A DNA stretch of 44,012 nt from Candidatus Peribacteria bacterium (GCA_009691305.1 SICS01000003.1:1-44012); one strand, 5' to 3'. Counted from the stretch's first letter, positions 32,450-40,891 are shown. Notes: generated from the letters alone by a model not told the origin. Numbers and translations are program-made.

Positions 32450-33877
32450 ATGCCCTTGGTCTCCATCCTGTCACTTCCTCAGGCCCTGAAGCGCAATTGG
32501 CAGATTGTCGGTATCTCAATGTTCGTCCTTGGAGTGGTCGGATCACTCGGAGTGTTCTTCTTCATGCAGGGGCGCACCATCATGGACCAGGAATTGCGGG
32601 AGCGGTTAAAGACGATGGCGGCGATTTCGGCGTTGCAGTTCCATGCGGAAGACCTCGACGAGTTCCACACGCTCACGGACATCGATAAGCCGATCTACGC
32701 GACAGTGATCAGGCAGATGCGCGCGATCCGCAAGCAGAGCTCCGACATCATCTTCATCTACATCCTGCGTCCTCTTGACGAGGACTCGTACGAATTCGTC
32801 GCCGATGCCGATTCGCTGTACGCCGTGGCGCAGGAAGATCTCAATAACGACGGCATGATCGATGACAGTGACCAACCCGCGCCTCCGGGCACGCCGTACG
32901 ATGTGAGCAACTTCCCCAGTATCAAACGTGCGCTCTTTGGGCCCACAACGATCGACGAGCCATTCACCGACCAGTGGGGCACGCATATGTCGGGCTTCGC
33001 GCCGATCCTCAACAGCAAGGGCAAGGCCGTCGCAATCATCGGCATCGATATGGATGCCCAACGGTATGTGAACCTGTCGCACCGCATCCTCTCGCCGCTC
33101 ATCGTCCTGCTCGTCCTCGTGGCAGCGCTCCTGCTCTCCAGCCTCGTCGCCTACTACATGTGGCGTCGCCGCATGGAATCGCTCCAGCGTTTGGACCACG
33201 ACCGTACGGGATTGCTCCTGCTCGCGCTCCACCAGCTGGGGACGCCGCTGGCGATCATCCAGTGGTCGCTGGAAGAGCTGCAGGAAACCTCCGGAAAAGT
33301 CACGCCCCAGGAAGCGATTGCCGTGCACGCGCGGCAGACGGGCGAAGCCGTTAACCAGCTTGATACCATCCTCGATGAAATGAAGGAGGCGAGTGAAGTC
33401 GAAGCCGGCACCGTCGATTACCACCGCGAGTGGACCGCGTTGCACAACGTGATCCAATCCGTCGCGACCAAACTTGATCCGCTGGTGAAGAAGCGCAAGC
33501 AGACCCTGCAGCTGAACCTCGATTCCTCGCTCCGATTGCCGATCGACCGCAAGCTGATCGGAGGTGTGCTACGGGAACTCCTCCTCAATGCCATCACCTT
33601 CTCGCCGGATGGCGGCACCGTCACCGTCACGGCGCGCAAGGACGTCAAATCCGCGCTCGTCGAGATCAGCGACCACGGATGCGGCATCTCCGCCAATGAT
33701 CGCGAGCACCTCTTTGAGAAGTTCACCCGTGGCGAAAACGCCCATGTGCACCAGCCCAACGGCAACGGTCTTGGCCTCTTCATTTCCAAGGGCATTATCG
33801 AGCGCGCAGGGGGCAAATTATGGGTCAAAAGCATCGAAGGGAAGGGAACGACGGTCTTCTTCACCCTGCCGGCGTAA
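32450..33877 (+). CDS. Orphan membrane sensor histidine kinase
   Basis: A 475-aa kinase. Two membrane segments (about residues 18-40 and 215-240) enclose an extracytoplasmic sensor domain of about 175 residues with a Cache-like ending (GTHMSGFAPILNSKGKAVAIIGIDMD). The dimerisation/phospho-acceptor helix has LLALHQLGTPLAIIQW (His about 258). The ATPase domain shows LLLNAITFSPDGG (N box), ISDHGCGIS (G1), FEKFTRGEN and GNGLGLFISKGII (G2). All kinase boxes are intact. No response regulator gene is adjacent, so its partner is elsewhere. It has its own strong promoter. Confidence 0.9.
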   Translation: MPLVSILSLPQALKRNWQIVGISMFVLGVVGSLGVFFFMQGRTIMDQELRERLKTMAAISALQFHAEDLDEFHTLTDIDKPIYATVIRQMRAIRKQSSDIIFIYILRPLDEDSYEFVADADSLYAVAQEDLNNDGMIDDSDQPAPPGTPYDVSNFPSIKRALFGPTTIDEPFTDQWGTHMSGFAPILNSKGKAVAIIGIDMDAQRYVNLSHRILSPLIVLLVLVAALLLSSLVAYYMWRRRMESLQRLDHDRTGLLLLALHQLGTPLAIIQWSLEELQETSGKVTPQEAIAVHARQTGEAVNQLDTILDEMKEASEVEAGTVDYHREWTALHNVIQSVATKLDPLVKKRKQTLQLNLDSSLRLPIDRKLIGGVLRELLLNAITFSPDGGTVTVTARKDVKSALVEISDHGCGISANDREHLFEKFTRGENAHVHQPNGNGLGLFISKGIIERAGGKLWVKSIEGKGTTVFFTLPA

Positions 33878-33886
33878 GCGACGCTC

Positions 33887-33946
33887 TCATGGTGAGACTG
33901 TCGAACCATGACACCTGATGTCACCCTTCGACGAGCTCAGGATGAC
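33887..33946. repeat. Dispersed two-part element (copy 2, inverted)
   Basis: Hairpin TCATGGT...ACCATGA (33887-33911) followed by a 27-base block GTCACCCTTCGACG...(33920-33946). It is the mirror arrangement of the element at 25049-25107. Placed right behind the kinase stop, the hairpin could also limit read-through. Confidence 0.65.
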
Positions 33947-34035
33947 ATTCTCGACGTATTTGTCAGATCCTTGCGGTTTTTTTCGTCATGCAGTGATGCA
34001 TGATCACCTATCCACAATTATTATTACAAAATAAT

Positions 34036-34064
34036 TTGATAATTTGGCAAAAATGTAGTATAAT
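34036..34064 (+). promoter_or_regulatory. Promoter of the VanW-family gene
   Basis: TTGATA (34036-34041), 17-base spacer, TATAAT (34059-34064). The start point should fall near 34071, giving a 13-base 5' UTR before the ATG at 34084. Confidence 0.8.
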
Positions 34065-34083
34065 ACAACACGAAAACACACAC

Positions 34084-35397
34084 ATGCCACACTTCTTTTT
34101 CCAGCACCGACGCCTCATTCTCCTCGCCTGCGGGGCCGGCGTCAGCCTGATGGGGTTGTTTGCGGTGGTGCACTACACATCGCAGGAAAAACAGCAGTTT
34201 GTGCTCCTGTCATACGAGATGCCCGGTGGCCTGCACCCCTCGGCCCCGGCCGCAGCGGTTGTGGAGCCCGAAATGCTGCCCCTCGCCGAGCGTAGCGTCA
34301 CGGTGACGCTCACCTCGGACCAAAAAGACCCCGTCACGGCGACGATGAGCATGATGGACCACCCGGAGTGGGTGATTATGGAGAACGGCATCCTGGGGAG
34401 CGACGAGCGCGTCTCCGCCGTCGCCGTCCAGGCATTCCTGGAACAGGAGAAGGGGAGCCCCTTCCCGGTAATGCGCATCGCCCAGATCCTTGCGAGCGGT
34501 ATCGATGCGAAAAAGGTCCTGCGCGCCACCACCAGCGGCGTTGCAAAACCCGGATACGTCTACGACACCGCCGCCATCGCGCAGCAGATTGCGCAGGCAC
34601 TGATGTACGAGCAGTCCGATCTCCACTTCACCGCCACGTATAGCCTGCCGTTTATTACGGCCATCTCTGCCGACGGCCAGGCCAAGCAGTACGAGCTCCT
34701 CGGCACCGGCATGTCCGACTTCGCGGATTCCGACGCGGGCCGCGAGTCCAACGTCCACAAAGCGATTGAAGAGCGCGTGAACAACGTCATCGTTCCCGCA
34801 GGAGCCACATTCTCGCTCATCGATGCACTTGATGCGCCGATCACCGAGAAGAAGGGGTGGAAGATGGCACTGGGTCTCTTTGGCGGGGGCGCAGCGTTGA
34901 CCGTGGGCGGCGGCATCTGCCAGTCGGCCACCACCGTCTACCGTGCCGCCCTCCTCTCCGGCCTGCCGATCGTGGAGAAGCGAAACCACAGCCTGTTCGT
35001 CGACCACTACGAATTTTATGGTGTCGGCCTGGACGCCACCGTCTTCCCCGGCTTCCACGACGTCCGCTACAAGAATGACACGGGCGACGACCTTTTGATG
35101 CAGGCCTACACCGAAGGCGTCACCGTCTATGTGCACTTTTACGGCCGCAACGATGGGCGCACCGCGTATCTGGACGGGCCGTACTTCGCGCGTAGCAAGA
35201 ACCGGCCCAAGGAACTCCGCGCACTCAGCACCTACGAGATCGGCTGGGTCCGCACCGTCACCGCGGCTGATGGCACCACCAAAGTCCAGCCGCTGATCGC
35301 CACCTACTCCAAGCCCGTCTGGTACTCGATCTTCAAGAAGTACGATGGTGCCGACGGTATGGCGCTGATGACGAGCCTGAAGGTAGTGGTGAAGTGA
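34084..35397 (+). CDS. VanW-family exported protein
   Basis: A 437-aa membrane-anchored protein (hydrophobic segment about residues 10-27). The C-terminal half is a VanW domain: NVIVPAGATFSLIDAL, GGGICQSATTVYRAALLSGLPIVEKRNHS and GVGLDATVFPG. VanW proteins were first seen in vancomycin-resistance clusters and occur widely in wall-associated proteins, but their chemistry is not established. The N-terminal 200 residues resemble the extracytoplasmic domains often fused to VanW. The ATG at 34084 is chosen because the promoter lies between it and the in-frame upstream ATG at 34000. It is not part of a resistance cluster here. Confidence 0.87.
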   Translation: MPHFFFQHRRLILLACGAGVSLMGLFAVVHYTSQEKQQFVLLSYEMPGGLHPSAPAAAVVEPEMLPLAERSVTVTLTSDQKDPVTATMSMMDHPEWVIMENGILGSDERVSAVAVQAFLEQEKGSPFPVMRIAQILASGIDAKKVLRATTSGVAKPGYVYDTAAIAQQIAQALMYEQSDLHFTATYSLPFITAISADGQAKQYELLGTGMSDFADSDAGRESNVHKAIEERVNNVIVPAGATFSLIDALDAPITEKKGWKMALGLFGGGAALTVGGGICQSATTVYRAALLSGLPIVEKRNHSLFVDHYEFYGVGLDATVFPGFHDVRYKNDTGDDLLMQAYTEGVTVYVHFYGRNDGRTAYLDGPYFARSKNRPKELRALSTYEIGWVRTVTAADGTTKVQPLIATYSKPVWYSIFKKYDGADGMALMTSLKVVVK

Positions 35398-35449
35398 GGG
35401 GAACCTTATCAAGAAATCTCCTGTTTTTGGAGTATTGTCGAGTATTATG

Positions 35450-35510
35450 TTTACAATTAAATAACTCTGTTTACAATTGTATTTACAATTACATACACTT
35501 CCTTTACAAT
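35450..35510 (+). promoter_or_regulatory. Four TTTACAAT repeats forming overlapping promoters/operators
   Basis: TTTACAAT occurs at 35450, 35470, 35482 and 35503. The pair 35482/35503 supplies a -35 TTTACA and a -10 TACAAT with a 17-base spacer. The pair 35450/35470 does so with a 16-base spacer. The second promoter would start transcription at about 35517, exactly at the ATG. The regular spacing suggests binding by the gene's own HTH product. Confidence 0.65.
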
Positions 35511-35516
35511 AAAGAT

Positions 35517-36536
35517 ATGGATATCAAGGGTCAAATCCTCTCCATGGCTCTCAAAAAAGGCACACTCCACTCAAGGGATGTCGCCGAAAGTCTTGGAATT
35601 AGTAGGCAATACTCACAGAGAATTTTGAAGGAATTGGTGGAAAAGGAATTATTGGTGAAAGTCGGTTCAACGAAGGCGGCCTCGTATGTACTGCCGAAAC
35701 TTGCAGATCAGGTGAAATGGAAATTCGATAAGCGACTTCAGAATAAAAATTTGGCGGAACATGCGGTTTTGGAGGATATCGAGAGTCGATCCCAATTTCG
35801 ACAGTTACTGACCGAGAATTTGAAAAGTATATTTGAATACGCTTTTTCTGAAATGCTGAACAATGCCATTGACCATTCGTTGTCAAAGAATGTTCACGTG
35901 CAGGTTGAGAAGCGTTCGGGCAATCTCCTATTTCTCGTGAATGATTTCGGCATAGGAGTATTCAAAAACATTATGCAAAAGCGGAAATTGAAATCGGACT
36001 TGGAGGCAATACAGGATTTGCTTAAAGGGAAAACGACAACACAGCCCCAGGCCCACTCGGGTGAAGGCATTTTCTTCACGTCGAAAGTTGCAGATATTTT
36101 CATCTTGGAAAGCTTCGGAAAAAAACTGACGATCAATAATACCCTCAATGATATTTTTATTGAGGATGTGAAGCCTTCCAAAAAAGGAACAAAAGTTTTC
36201 TTTCAAATTTCCTGTGCCTCGAAGAAGCACCTCAGTGATATTTTCAAGGAATACCAGACTGATCCAACAGAGTTTGCTTTTGATAAAACTGAAATCCAGA
36301 TAAAGCTCTATACGCTGGGAACAGTGCATGTATCACGATCGCAGGCACGTCGAGTGCTATCAGGACTCGAAAAATTTAAATCTATTGTCCTGGATTTCGA
36401 TAAGGTCCCCACTATAGGCCAGGCATTCGCGGATGAAATTTTCAGGGTTTTCAGAAACAGCCATCCAGACATTCAATTGCAGCCCATTCACATGAATGAA
36501 ACCGTGAGATTCTGGGTAGAGAGGGTCGGAAAGTAA
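35517..36536 (+). CDS. wHTH-HATPase-DUF4325 regulator
   Basis: A 339-aa cytoplasmic regulator with three parts. Residues 1-60 are a winged helix (ILSMALKKGTLHSRDVAESLGISRQYSQRILKEL). Residues 95-220 are a GHKL ATPase domain (SEMLNNAIDHS, LVNDFGIGV, HSGEGIFFTSKVADIF). The last 70 residues form a DUF4325/STAS-like domain (RVLSGLEKF, VLDFDKVPTIGQAFADEIFRVF). This combination of DNA binding with an anti-sigma-like ATPase suggests a one-protein switch. The ATG at 35517 fits the domain start and promoter; the frame extends back to 35394 through the promoter. Autoregulation is inferred from the four upstream repeats. Confidence 0.82.
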   Translation: MDIKGQILSMALKKGTLHSRDVAESLGISRQYSQRILKELVEKELLVKVGSTKAASYVLPKLADQVKWKFDKRLQNKNLAEHAVLEDIESRSQFRQLLTENLKSIFEYAFSEMLNNAIDHSLSKNVHVQVEKRSGNLLFLVNDFGIGVFKNIMQKRKLKSDLEAIQDLLKGKTTTQPQAHSGEGIFFTSKVADIFILESFGKKLTINNTLNDIFIEDVKPSKKGTKVFFQISCASKKHLSDIFKEYQTDPTEFAFDKTEIQIKLYTLGTVHVSRSQARRVLSGLEKFKSIVLDFDKVPTIGQAFADEIFRVFRNSHPDIQLQPIHMNETVRFWVERVGK

Positions 36537-36592
36537 GAAATCGGTTTGGGGATCAGGGGTGCAGAAGCAGTGTAAATTTGGCTAATGCATGC

Positions 36593-36598
36593 TATAAT
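36593..36598 (+). promoter_or_regulatory. Extended -10 of the tmRNA promoter
   Basis: TGC-TATAAT (TATAAT at 36593-36598), an extended -10 without a clear -35. Start point near 36605, about 18 bases before the mature tmRNA end. Confidence 0.6.
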
Positions 36599-36622
36599 AC
36601 GATGCTTGCTCTCTGAAATCAT

Positions 36623-37041
36623 GGGGATGACAGGTTTCGACAGCGTGATTCATGGTGTGTGTTAGCCTCGATCCGGGATCGCACTCTTTCCCGTTACCCA
36701 ATGGTGCAACCAATATCTGCCAATTTGTCAGATCGAGCCGCTGGCTTGGTGAACAAGGCTGCACGCTTTGCAAAAGGCGTTGTTGCCCCTCAGTTCGCTT
36801 TCGTCACGGCCTAAGTTCGCCTCGCGCGGACACGTCGCTCTTCTGACTCCTGCTACGGAGAATCCGACGTCACCAGCAGGGCTTTCCGTTATCGGACGTT
36901 GTAACGTGATCGTATCCAGACGTCGTCACTCGCTCCACATCTCTGATTCTCTCCTAGTGGATGCGAGTACGAGAGGATCATGACCGTACAGGCACATGCG
37001 CTACACGTTGGACCCGGGTTCAACTCCCGGCATCTCCACCA
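36623..37041 (+). ncRNA. ssrA: Transfer-messenger RNA (tmRNA)
   Basis: A 419-base tmRNA. The 5' end GGGGATG-ACAGGTTTCGACAG is the conserved tmRNA start, and GGGGATG pairs over all seven positions (one G-U) with CATCTCC at 37031-37037, followed by discriminator A and encoded CCA (37039-37041). The T-arm CCGGG-TTCAACT-CCCGG is intact. The tag frame ends at a TAA (36812-36814); read back from the stop it encodes (A)KGVVAPQFAFVTA, taking GCA at 36770 as a possible resume codon. The exact resume point is not certain, as the frame is open further upstream. The final T-A instead of A-A residues is unusual. A probable integration site lies in its 3' end. Confidence 0.93.
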
Positions 37042-37049
37042 TTCGACTC
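36989..37049 (+). repeat. Island attachment-site candidate, tmRNA-side copy
   Basis: The last 53 bases of tmRNA plus eight beyond. 58 of 61 positions match 41736-41796. The last seven tmRNA bases and the following DNA (37035-37098) form a 64-base perfect repeat with 40697-40760. These are the features expected at the target end of an element inserted in tmRNA. Confidence 0.75.
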
Positions 37050-37244
37050 AGCGCTTCGCGCTTCGCGCTTCGCTCATGGTAAACCAAACTTCGCTCGCTG
37101 AGTCATTACTTTTTCGATCGTTTACCGAGTACCCATTTTTGCGAAGAGCTCAATGGCTTATCTTTTCGGTGAACACAGCCAATCCAACAACATGATTATT
37201 TGGCGGGAAATAACCAATAGAATTGGATTGTGTAAGCGGCTACG

Positions 37245-38000
37245 ATGGTCCCCATGCCCACTCGCACCCGCAACCTCTTCGATCCCAAATCCAAAGAGCC
37301 CTACAAGCTCAGTCGCTCTCGACTGGACCGGTTTCTAAAGTGTCCCTGCTGCTTCTATTTGGACCGCAGACTGGGAGTGGATCAGGTGTCGGGTCCATCG
37401 TTCACGCTCAATACAGCAACGGATACGCTTCTGAAGAAAGAATTTGATGTTTGTAGAGCAAAGGGCGTACCGCACCCCCTGATGAAGAAGCATAAAGTAA
37501 ATGCTATCCCCTTTAAGCACCCTGATATCGACGTATGGAGAGAGAACTTCGTAGGAGTACAGCATCTTCACAAACCCACCAATCTACTCATTACAGGGGC
37601 AGTGGATGACATTTGGGTTGATCCAAAGGGCAATCTCATCATCGTGGATTACAAATCCACCAGCACCACCAAAGAAATAGACCTGAATGACGGAACTCCA
37701 TGGAAAGACCAGTACAAACGTCAGATGGAAATCTACCAGTGGTTGCTACGCCAGAATGGATTCAAGGTAAGTAATACGGGGTATTTCGTTTATGTGAATG
37801 CAGATACAAGTCAGGATGCTTTTGACGGAAAACTCGTCTTCAAAGAAGAGATCATAGCTCACAAAGGCGATGATAGCTGGGTAGAGCAGGCCATCATCGA
37901 TGCTCACAAGTGTCTTTTGAAGAAGAAGGCTCCAAAGGCCTCTGAGGGTTGCGATTGGTGCGCGTATCGTTCTGATGCTTCAAAAGTTCTCGACGCTTGA
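37245..38000 (+). CDS. PD-(D/E)XK (RecB/Cas4-like) nuclease
   Basis: A 251-aa protein. LSRSRLDRFLKCPCCFYLDRR opens the domain as in RecB/Cas4-type nucleases. The active-site order is visible: ITGAVDDIWVD (Asp), then LIIVDYKSTS (D-x-K), then a downstream helix QMEIYQWLLRQNG. Cys at the N-terminal CPCC and C-terminal CDWC positions could hold an iron-sulfur cluster as in Cas4/AddB. It would cut DNA, probably in recombination or defence. The first ATG (37245) is followed by a second at 37254. It is the first gene of the tmRNA-linked island. No cas genes or CRISPR are nearby. Confidence 0.8.
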   Translation: MVPMPTRTRNLFDPKSKEPYKLSRSRLDRFLKCPCCFYLDRRLGVDQVSGPSFTLNTATDTLLKKEFDVCRAKGVPHPLMKKHKVNAIPFKHPDIDVWRENFVGVQHLHKPTNLLITGAVDDIWVDPKGNLIIVDYKSTSTTKEIDLNDGTPWKDQYKRQMEIYQWLLRQNGFKVSNTGYFVYVNADTSQDAFDGKLVFKEEIIAHKGDDSWVEQAIIDAHKCLLKKKAPKASEGCDWCAYRSDASKVLDA

Positions 38001-38116
38001 TATTCCCGAGAATAGTAAAGAATTCGACGTAGTCATCGATCTGGGATTGGGTGAATTTCATGGATTTGGAGCTAAATAAGCGAAGTATATGATGCCCCTC
38101 AGTATGTGCACGCGAT

Positions 38117-38536
38117 CTAGCCTGGAGAGGTGGACTTCTCAAGGAAGAGAAACCGAGGCCCTTTTTCGTCACAAAAAAGGATGGCATGCTGTTCAAACTG
38201 TTTTCCGAGATTCACAGCATCGGTCTGCGAGATATTCTCAATGGTGAAACTCTCTTCTGCATGGTTCTTGCACGTACCCAACGAGGGATAGTAACAACGC
38301 TGTTGCTCTTTTAGTATGTCTTCAAGTTCTCTGTTCCTGCTTACATTCTCTTTGAGGTCTAGTTCCCTATTCATGGGATTCCACGCAGTAACAATTGCGA
38401 ACTGCTTATTCGTAACGACGTTCGGGAGTTTCTTGTCCCCCATCGTGAAGTACACTGGCACGTCGCTTTCGTCCCTTACCATGAACTGCGTACGGTTATA
38501 GATTTCAAGAATTGCCTGATCGGATTCATGAGACAT
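38117..38536 (-). CDS. DUF3293-type protein
   Basis: A 139-aa protein. The start MSHESDQAIL at 38536 is used rather than 38590, because the latter would run over the start of the divergent gene. KQFAIVTAWNPMNRELDLKENVSRNRELEDIL matches the N-terminal pattern of DUF3293 proteins (T-A-x-N-P then E-N-x-x-R-N), followed by AEESFTIENISQTDAVNLGKQFEQHAILFCD. Function of the family is unknown. It lies in the tmRNA island, convergent with the nuclease gene and divergent from the amidohydrolase gene, whose ATG is 40 bases away. Confidence 0.65.
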   Translation of the reverse strand: MSHESDQAILEIYNRTQFMVRDESDVPVYFTMGDKKLPNVVTNKQFAIVTAWNPMNRELDLKENVSRNRELEDILKEQQRCYYPSLGTCKNHAEESFTIENISQTDAVNLGKQFEQHAILFCDEKGPRFLFLEKSTSPG

Positions 38537-38576
38537 ACAGCTGTAGTGTACTGCATCAGTATGTATGCTCTGCACC

Positions 38577-39338
38577 ATGCTGCTCCACATACCTCATTCC
38601 TCGATAAAGATTCCTGATGACATGCGCTCGACGTTGTTGCTTTCTGATGATGAGCTGCACAAAGAACTGCTTCGAATGACCGACTGGTTCACTGATCTGA
38701 TCTTCGATGTAGATGGTACAAAGCGATTGGTCTTTCCAGTGAGCCGACTCGTGTGCGACCCCGAGCGTTTCTCGGACGACGCTCTGGAATCAATGGCCTC
38801 CAAGGGAATGGGTGCGATCTATACACAGACATCAGAAGGCTCGCTGCTGCGAAAGAAGCTATCTCCACAGGAACGGAAGCAGCTGCTTGAGCGTTTCTAT
38901 GCTCCTCACCATGCCGCCTTGGAGGCTATGGTTCAAACAGAGATCAATGCACATGGGTCCTGTCTCATCATTGACGCTCACAGCTTCTCCTCCAAGCCCC
39001 TTTCACATGAACCAGATCAGAATCCCAACCGGCCAGACATCTGCATCGGCACCGATGCATTCCACACGCCACAGGAGCTGGTAAAGGTTGCAGTAGGAGC
39101 ATTCGAGGAGTGCGGCCTCTCCGTTGCCATCAACCGGCCATTCCAAGGAACGTTGGTGCCCATGAAGTACTATCAGAAGGACAAGCGTGTTCTGTCTGTA
39201 ATGATTGAAGTGCGCAGGGGTTTGTACATGGATGAGGAATCGGGCGAGAAGAACGAACGTTTCCCCGCTGTCCGCTCGCAGATTGAGTCAGCTTTGTCCT
39301 CCATTCTGAAAAAAGAGCAGTTTGAAGGGATTCGATAG
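38577..39338 (+). CDS. N-formylglutamate amidohydrolase family protein
   Basis: A 253-aa enzyme. MLLHIPHSSIKIP is the characteristic start, followed by DWFTDLIFD, FPVSRLVCDPERF, and SCLIIDAHSFSSKPL with likely metal ligands. RVLSVMIEVRRGLYMDE closes the active site. Family members hydrolyse N-formylglutamate (histidine breakdown) or related formyl/acyl amino acids. No hut genes are near, and it lies in the tmRNA island, so the true substrate may differ. I use the ATG at 38577, where the conserved motif begins; an upstream ATG at 38565 adds only four residues. Confidence 0.82.
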   Translation: MLLHIPHSSIKIPDDMRSTLLLSDDELHKELLRMTDWFTDLIFDVDGTKRLVFPVSRLVCDPERFSDDALESMASKGMGAIYTQTSEGSLLRKKLSPQERKQLLERFYAPHHAALEAMVQTEINAHGSCLIIDAHSFSSKPLSHEPDQNPNRPDICIGTDAFHTPQELVKVAVGAFEECGLSVAINRPFQGTLVPMKYYQKDKRVLSVMIEVRRGLYMDEESGEKNERFPAVRSQIESALSSILKKEQFEGIR

Positions 39339-39427
39339 TTAATGACAGCAGTGGCGATACTGACGATCTATACTGACGGTACCGACACTGATCATTCTTT
39401 CCTGCCATCGCTCAACGAGCCGTGTCT

Positions 39428-39583
39428 TCACAACATCGAGGATTTTTCATTGGGCTGATACACAGAAAGCATCGTCTCAAACTCTTCGTGCATCTTATCG
39501 GCTCGTATCATCTTGTTCTTGAATTGGCAGTCCGCACCACGGTACCAATAATATGAAACTTCTGTGCATACTATTGTTCTACA
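39428..39583 (-). pseudogene. Serine recombinase remnant (zinc-ribbon region)
   Basis: Read on the minus strand, the frame gives CTEVSYYWYRGADCQFKN, then KMIRADKMHEEFETMLSVYQP and a stop at 39428. This resembles the zinc ribbon (Y-Y-x-Y/C-R then C) and following helix of large serine recombinases. No catalytic domain or start codon is present, so it is a decayed copy of the integrase type that could have moved the surrounding island. It is too short for routine ORF calling. Similarity is from memory of the family pattern and is moderate. Confidence 0.55.
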
Positions 39584-39613
39584 TACTATGATTAGCGCTA
39601 TACTATAAATAGC

Positions 39614-40342
39614 ATGATCAACACTGCCATTTATCCATCCGTTTCAGCTGGACCGGCCAAGGTTGAAATTGAGATTGAGAGGAAATCTGTGAAGATTGAA
39701 TACTCCGAAAAAGATGGCCTCTGCGTTATCGAGGGTAATAAGAAAATTTTCGAAGTGCAGGCAAAACCTCGATCCTTTCGGCTCACAACTTTTCAAGATG
39801 ACGAAACTCGATTCATGCAGGAGATAACGGTACATGGACACAAGTTACGCTTTCGTTTTCAGGACTCATCCTCGGTACCTCTTGTTGGAATGTTTTTTCT
39901 TTGGCTTGCGGGACTACAGGTGTGGGTGGACGACAGGCCGGTTCAGGGAACCTGTGGCGATCCCGATACACAGATCACAATCGCATCCTACGGCCTATAC
40001 ACACTTTCGGGGTCGCTCATCCTTAGATTGCTATCTGCGATTGCAACGCAGGATCCTACACCTTCAGATGGAGCAATGGTGATAGCTCTGGCAGTTGCCG
40101 GTGGGTTGGCGTTCTTGGGATCGCAAACAAAGAAGCGGCCAATCCTCGCCACAAGTCTTGGACTAATCTATGGTTTCATCGCTACGTCATCAGTAGTGAT
40201 GCAAATTATTGGTAGAGTACTTACTGAGAATGCACAGGCATCGTCCGTATTTCCTTTACTTATCTGGGGGTGCATACCGGCAGGAGCAACGTTGGCTTTA
40301 TTTCGTGGTTTTTTGGGTGTCCTCAAACTTCGGAAAACGTGA
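39614..40342 (+). CDS. Membrane protein of unknown function, 242 aa
   Basis: The first 85 residues are soluble and beta-rich with alternating charge (KVEIEIERKSVKIEYSEKDG). A membrane segment (about 88-102, VGMFFLWLAGLQVWV) is followed by about four more hydrophobic segments to the end. No family recognised. The ATG at 39614 is preceded by a -10-like TATAAA at 39604, but I see no good -35. It lies in the tmRNA island next to a recombinase remnant. A sensor or anchor role is possible; nothing in the sequence proves it. Confidence 0.6.
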   Translation: MINTAIYPSVSAGPAKVEIEIERKSVKIEYSEKDGLCVIEGNKKIFEVQAKPRSFRLTTFQDDETRFMQEITVHGHKLRFRFQDSSSVPLVGMFFLWLAGLQVWVDDRPVQGTCGDPDTQITIASYGLYTLSGSLILRLLSAIATQDPTPSDGAMVIALAVAGGLAFLGSQTKKRPILATSLGLIYGFIATSSVVMQIIGRVLTENAQASSVFPLLIWGCIPAGATLALFRGFLGVLKLRKT

Positions 40343-40363
40343 AAATTTTCTTGGAAATTTTGA

Positions 40364-40513
40364 AAAATCGACCTTCACGCTCCTGTCGATGTATCAGAAT
40401 ATCTTCTATTTGATACCTCAAACACAAAATGGGAGGACGAATGGCAATGTACCTGTGAGAAAGGCTATAAATGGAGTGAGGATGTAAATCACAAGCAATG
40501 TGTAAAAATATAA
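40364..40513 (+). pseudogene. Cys-rich EGF-like C-terminal fragment
   Basis: A 49-codon open stretch after a TGA, without a start codon, ending EWQCTCEKGYKWSED then QCVKI and a stop. The C-x-C-E-x-G-Y-x-W and final C match the end of EGF-like or similar extracellular Cys-rich domains in bacterial surface proteins. It starts only 21 bases behind the preceding membrane protein gene in a different frame. It is probably the end of a lost surface protein. Confidence 0.4.
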
Positions 40514-40696
40514 CTCCATGGACACAAGCTCCTAGAGGCACTGACCGTTCGGATAAGCGTCAGGATGCCCAGCCAACTGACGATACTGACGATCTTTTTG
40601 GCTATTTACTTCAATGCCTGAGTAGAAAGGCTCGATATTTGCTCCGCCCAGCCAAGAATCGACTGCTCCAAGCGGTGTAAACTTTTTCGCAGGATG

Positions 40697-40760
40697 TCCA
40701 CCATTCGACTCAGCGCTTCGCGCTTCGCGCTTCGCTCATGGTAAACCAAACTTCGCTCGC
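40697..40760 (+). repeat. Island repeat, middle copy
   Basis: A 64-base perfect repeat of 37035-37098: TCCACCATTCGACTC, a core of GCGCTTCGC units, then CTCATGGTAAACC and ACTTCGCTCGC. It lacks the rest of the tmRNA 3' end. It lies in the 378-base gap 40514-40891, which otherwise shows no gene. Confidence 0.8.
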
Positions 40761-40891
40761 AGCGGCGAGCTTCGCGAGGAAAGCCCGAATCCGAAAAATG
40801 CCTCGGCTTCAAGACCCCGCACGAAGTGCCATCCTCCCACTGCTCCCGCCTGGATGTTCAACTTCCAGCTTGAATTCGGGTGGCCCACTAT

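Noticed and set aside
34210..35412. 400-aa minus-strand ORF
   Set aside because: It is a shadow of the VanW gene, whose plus-strand motifs and promoter are clear.
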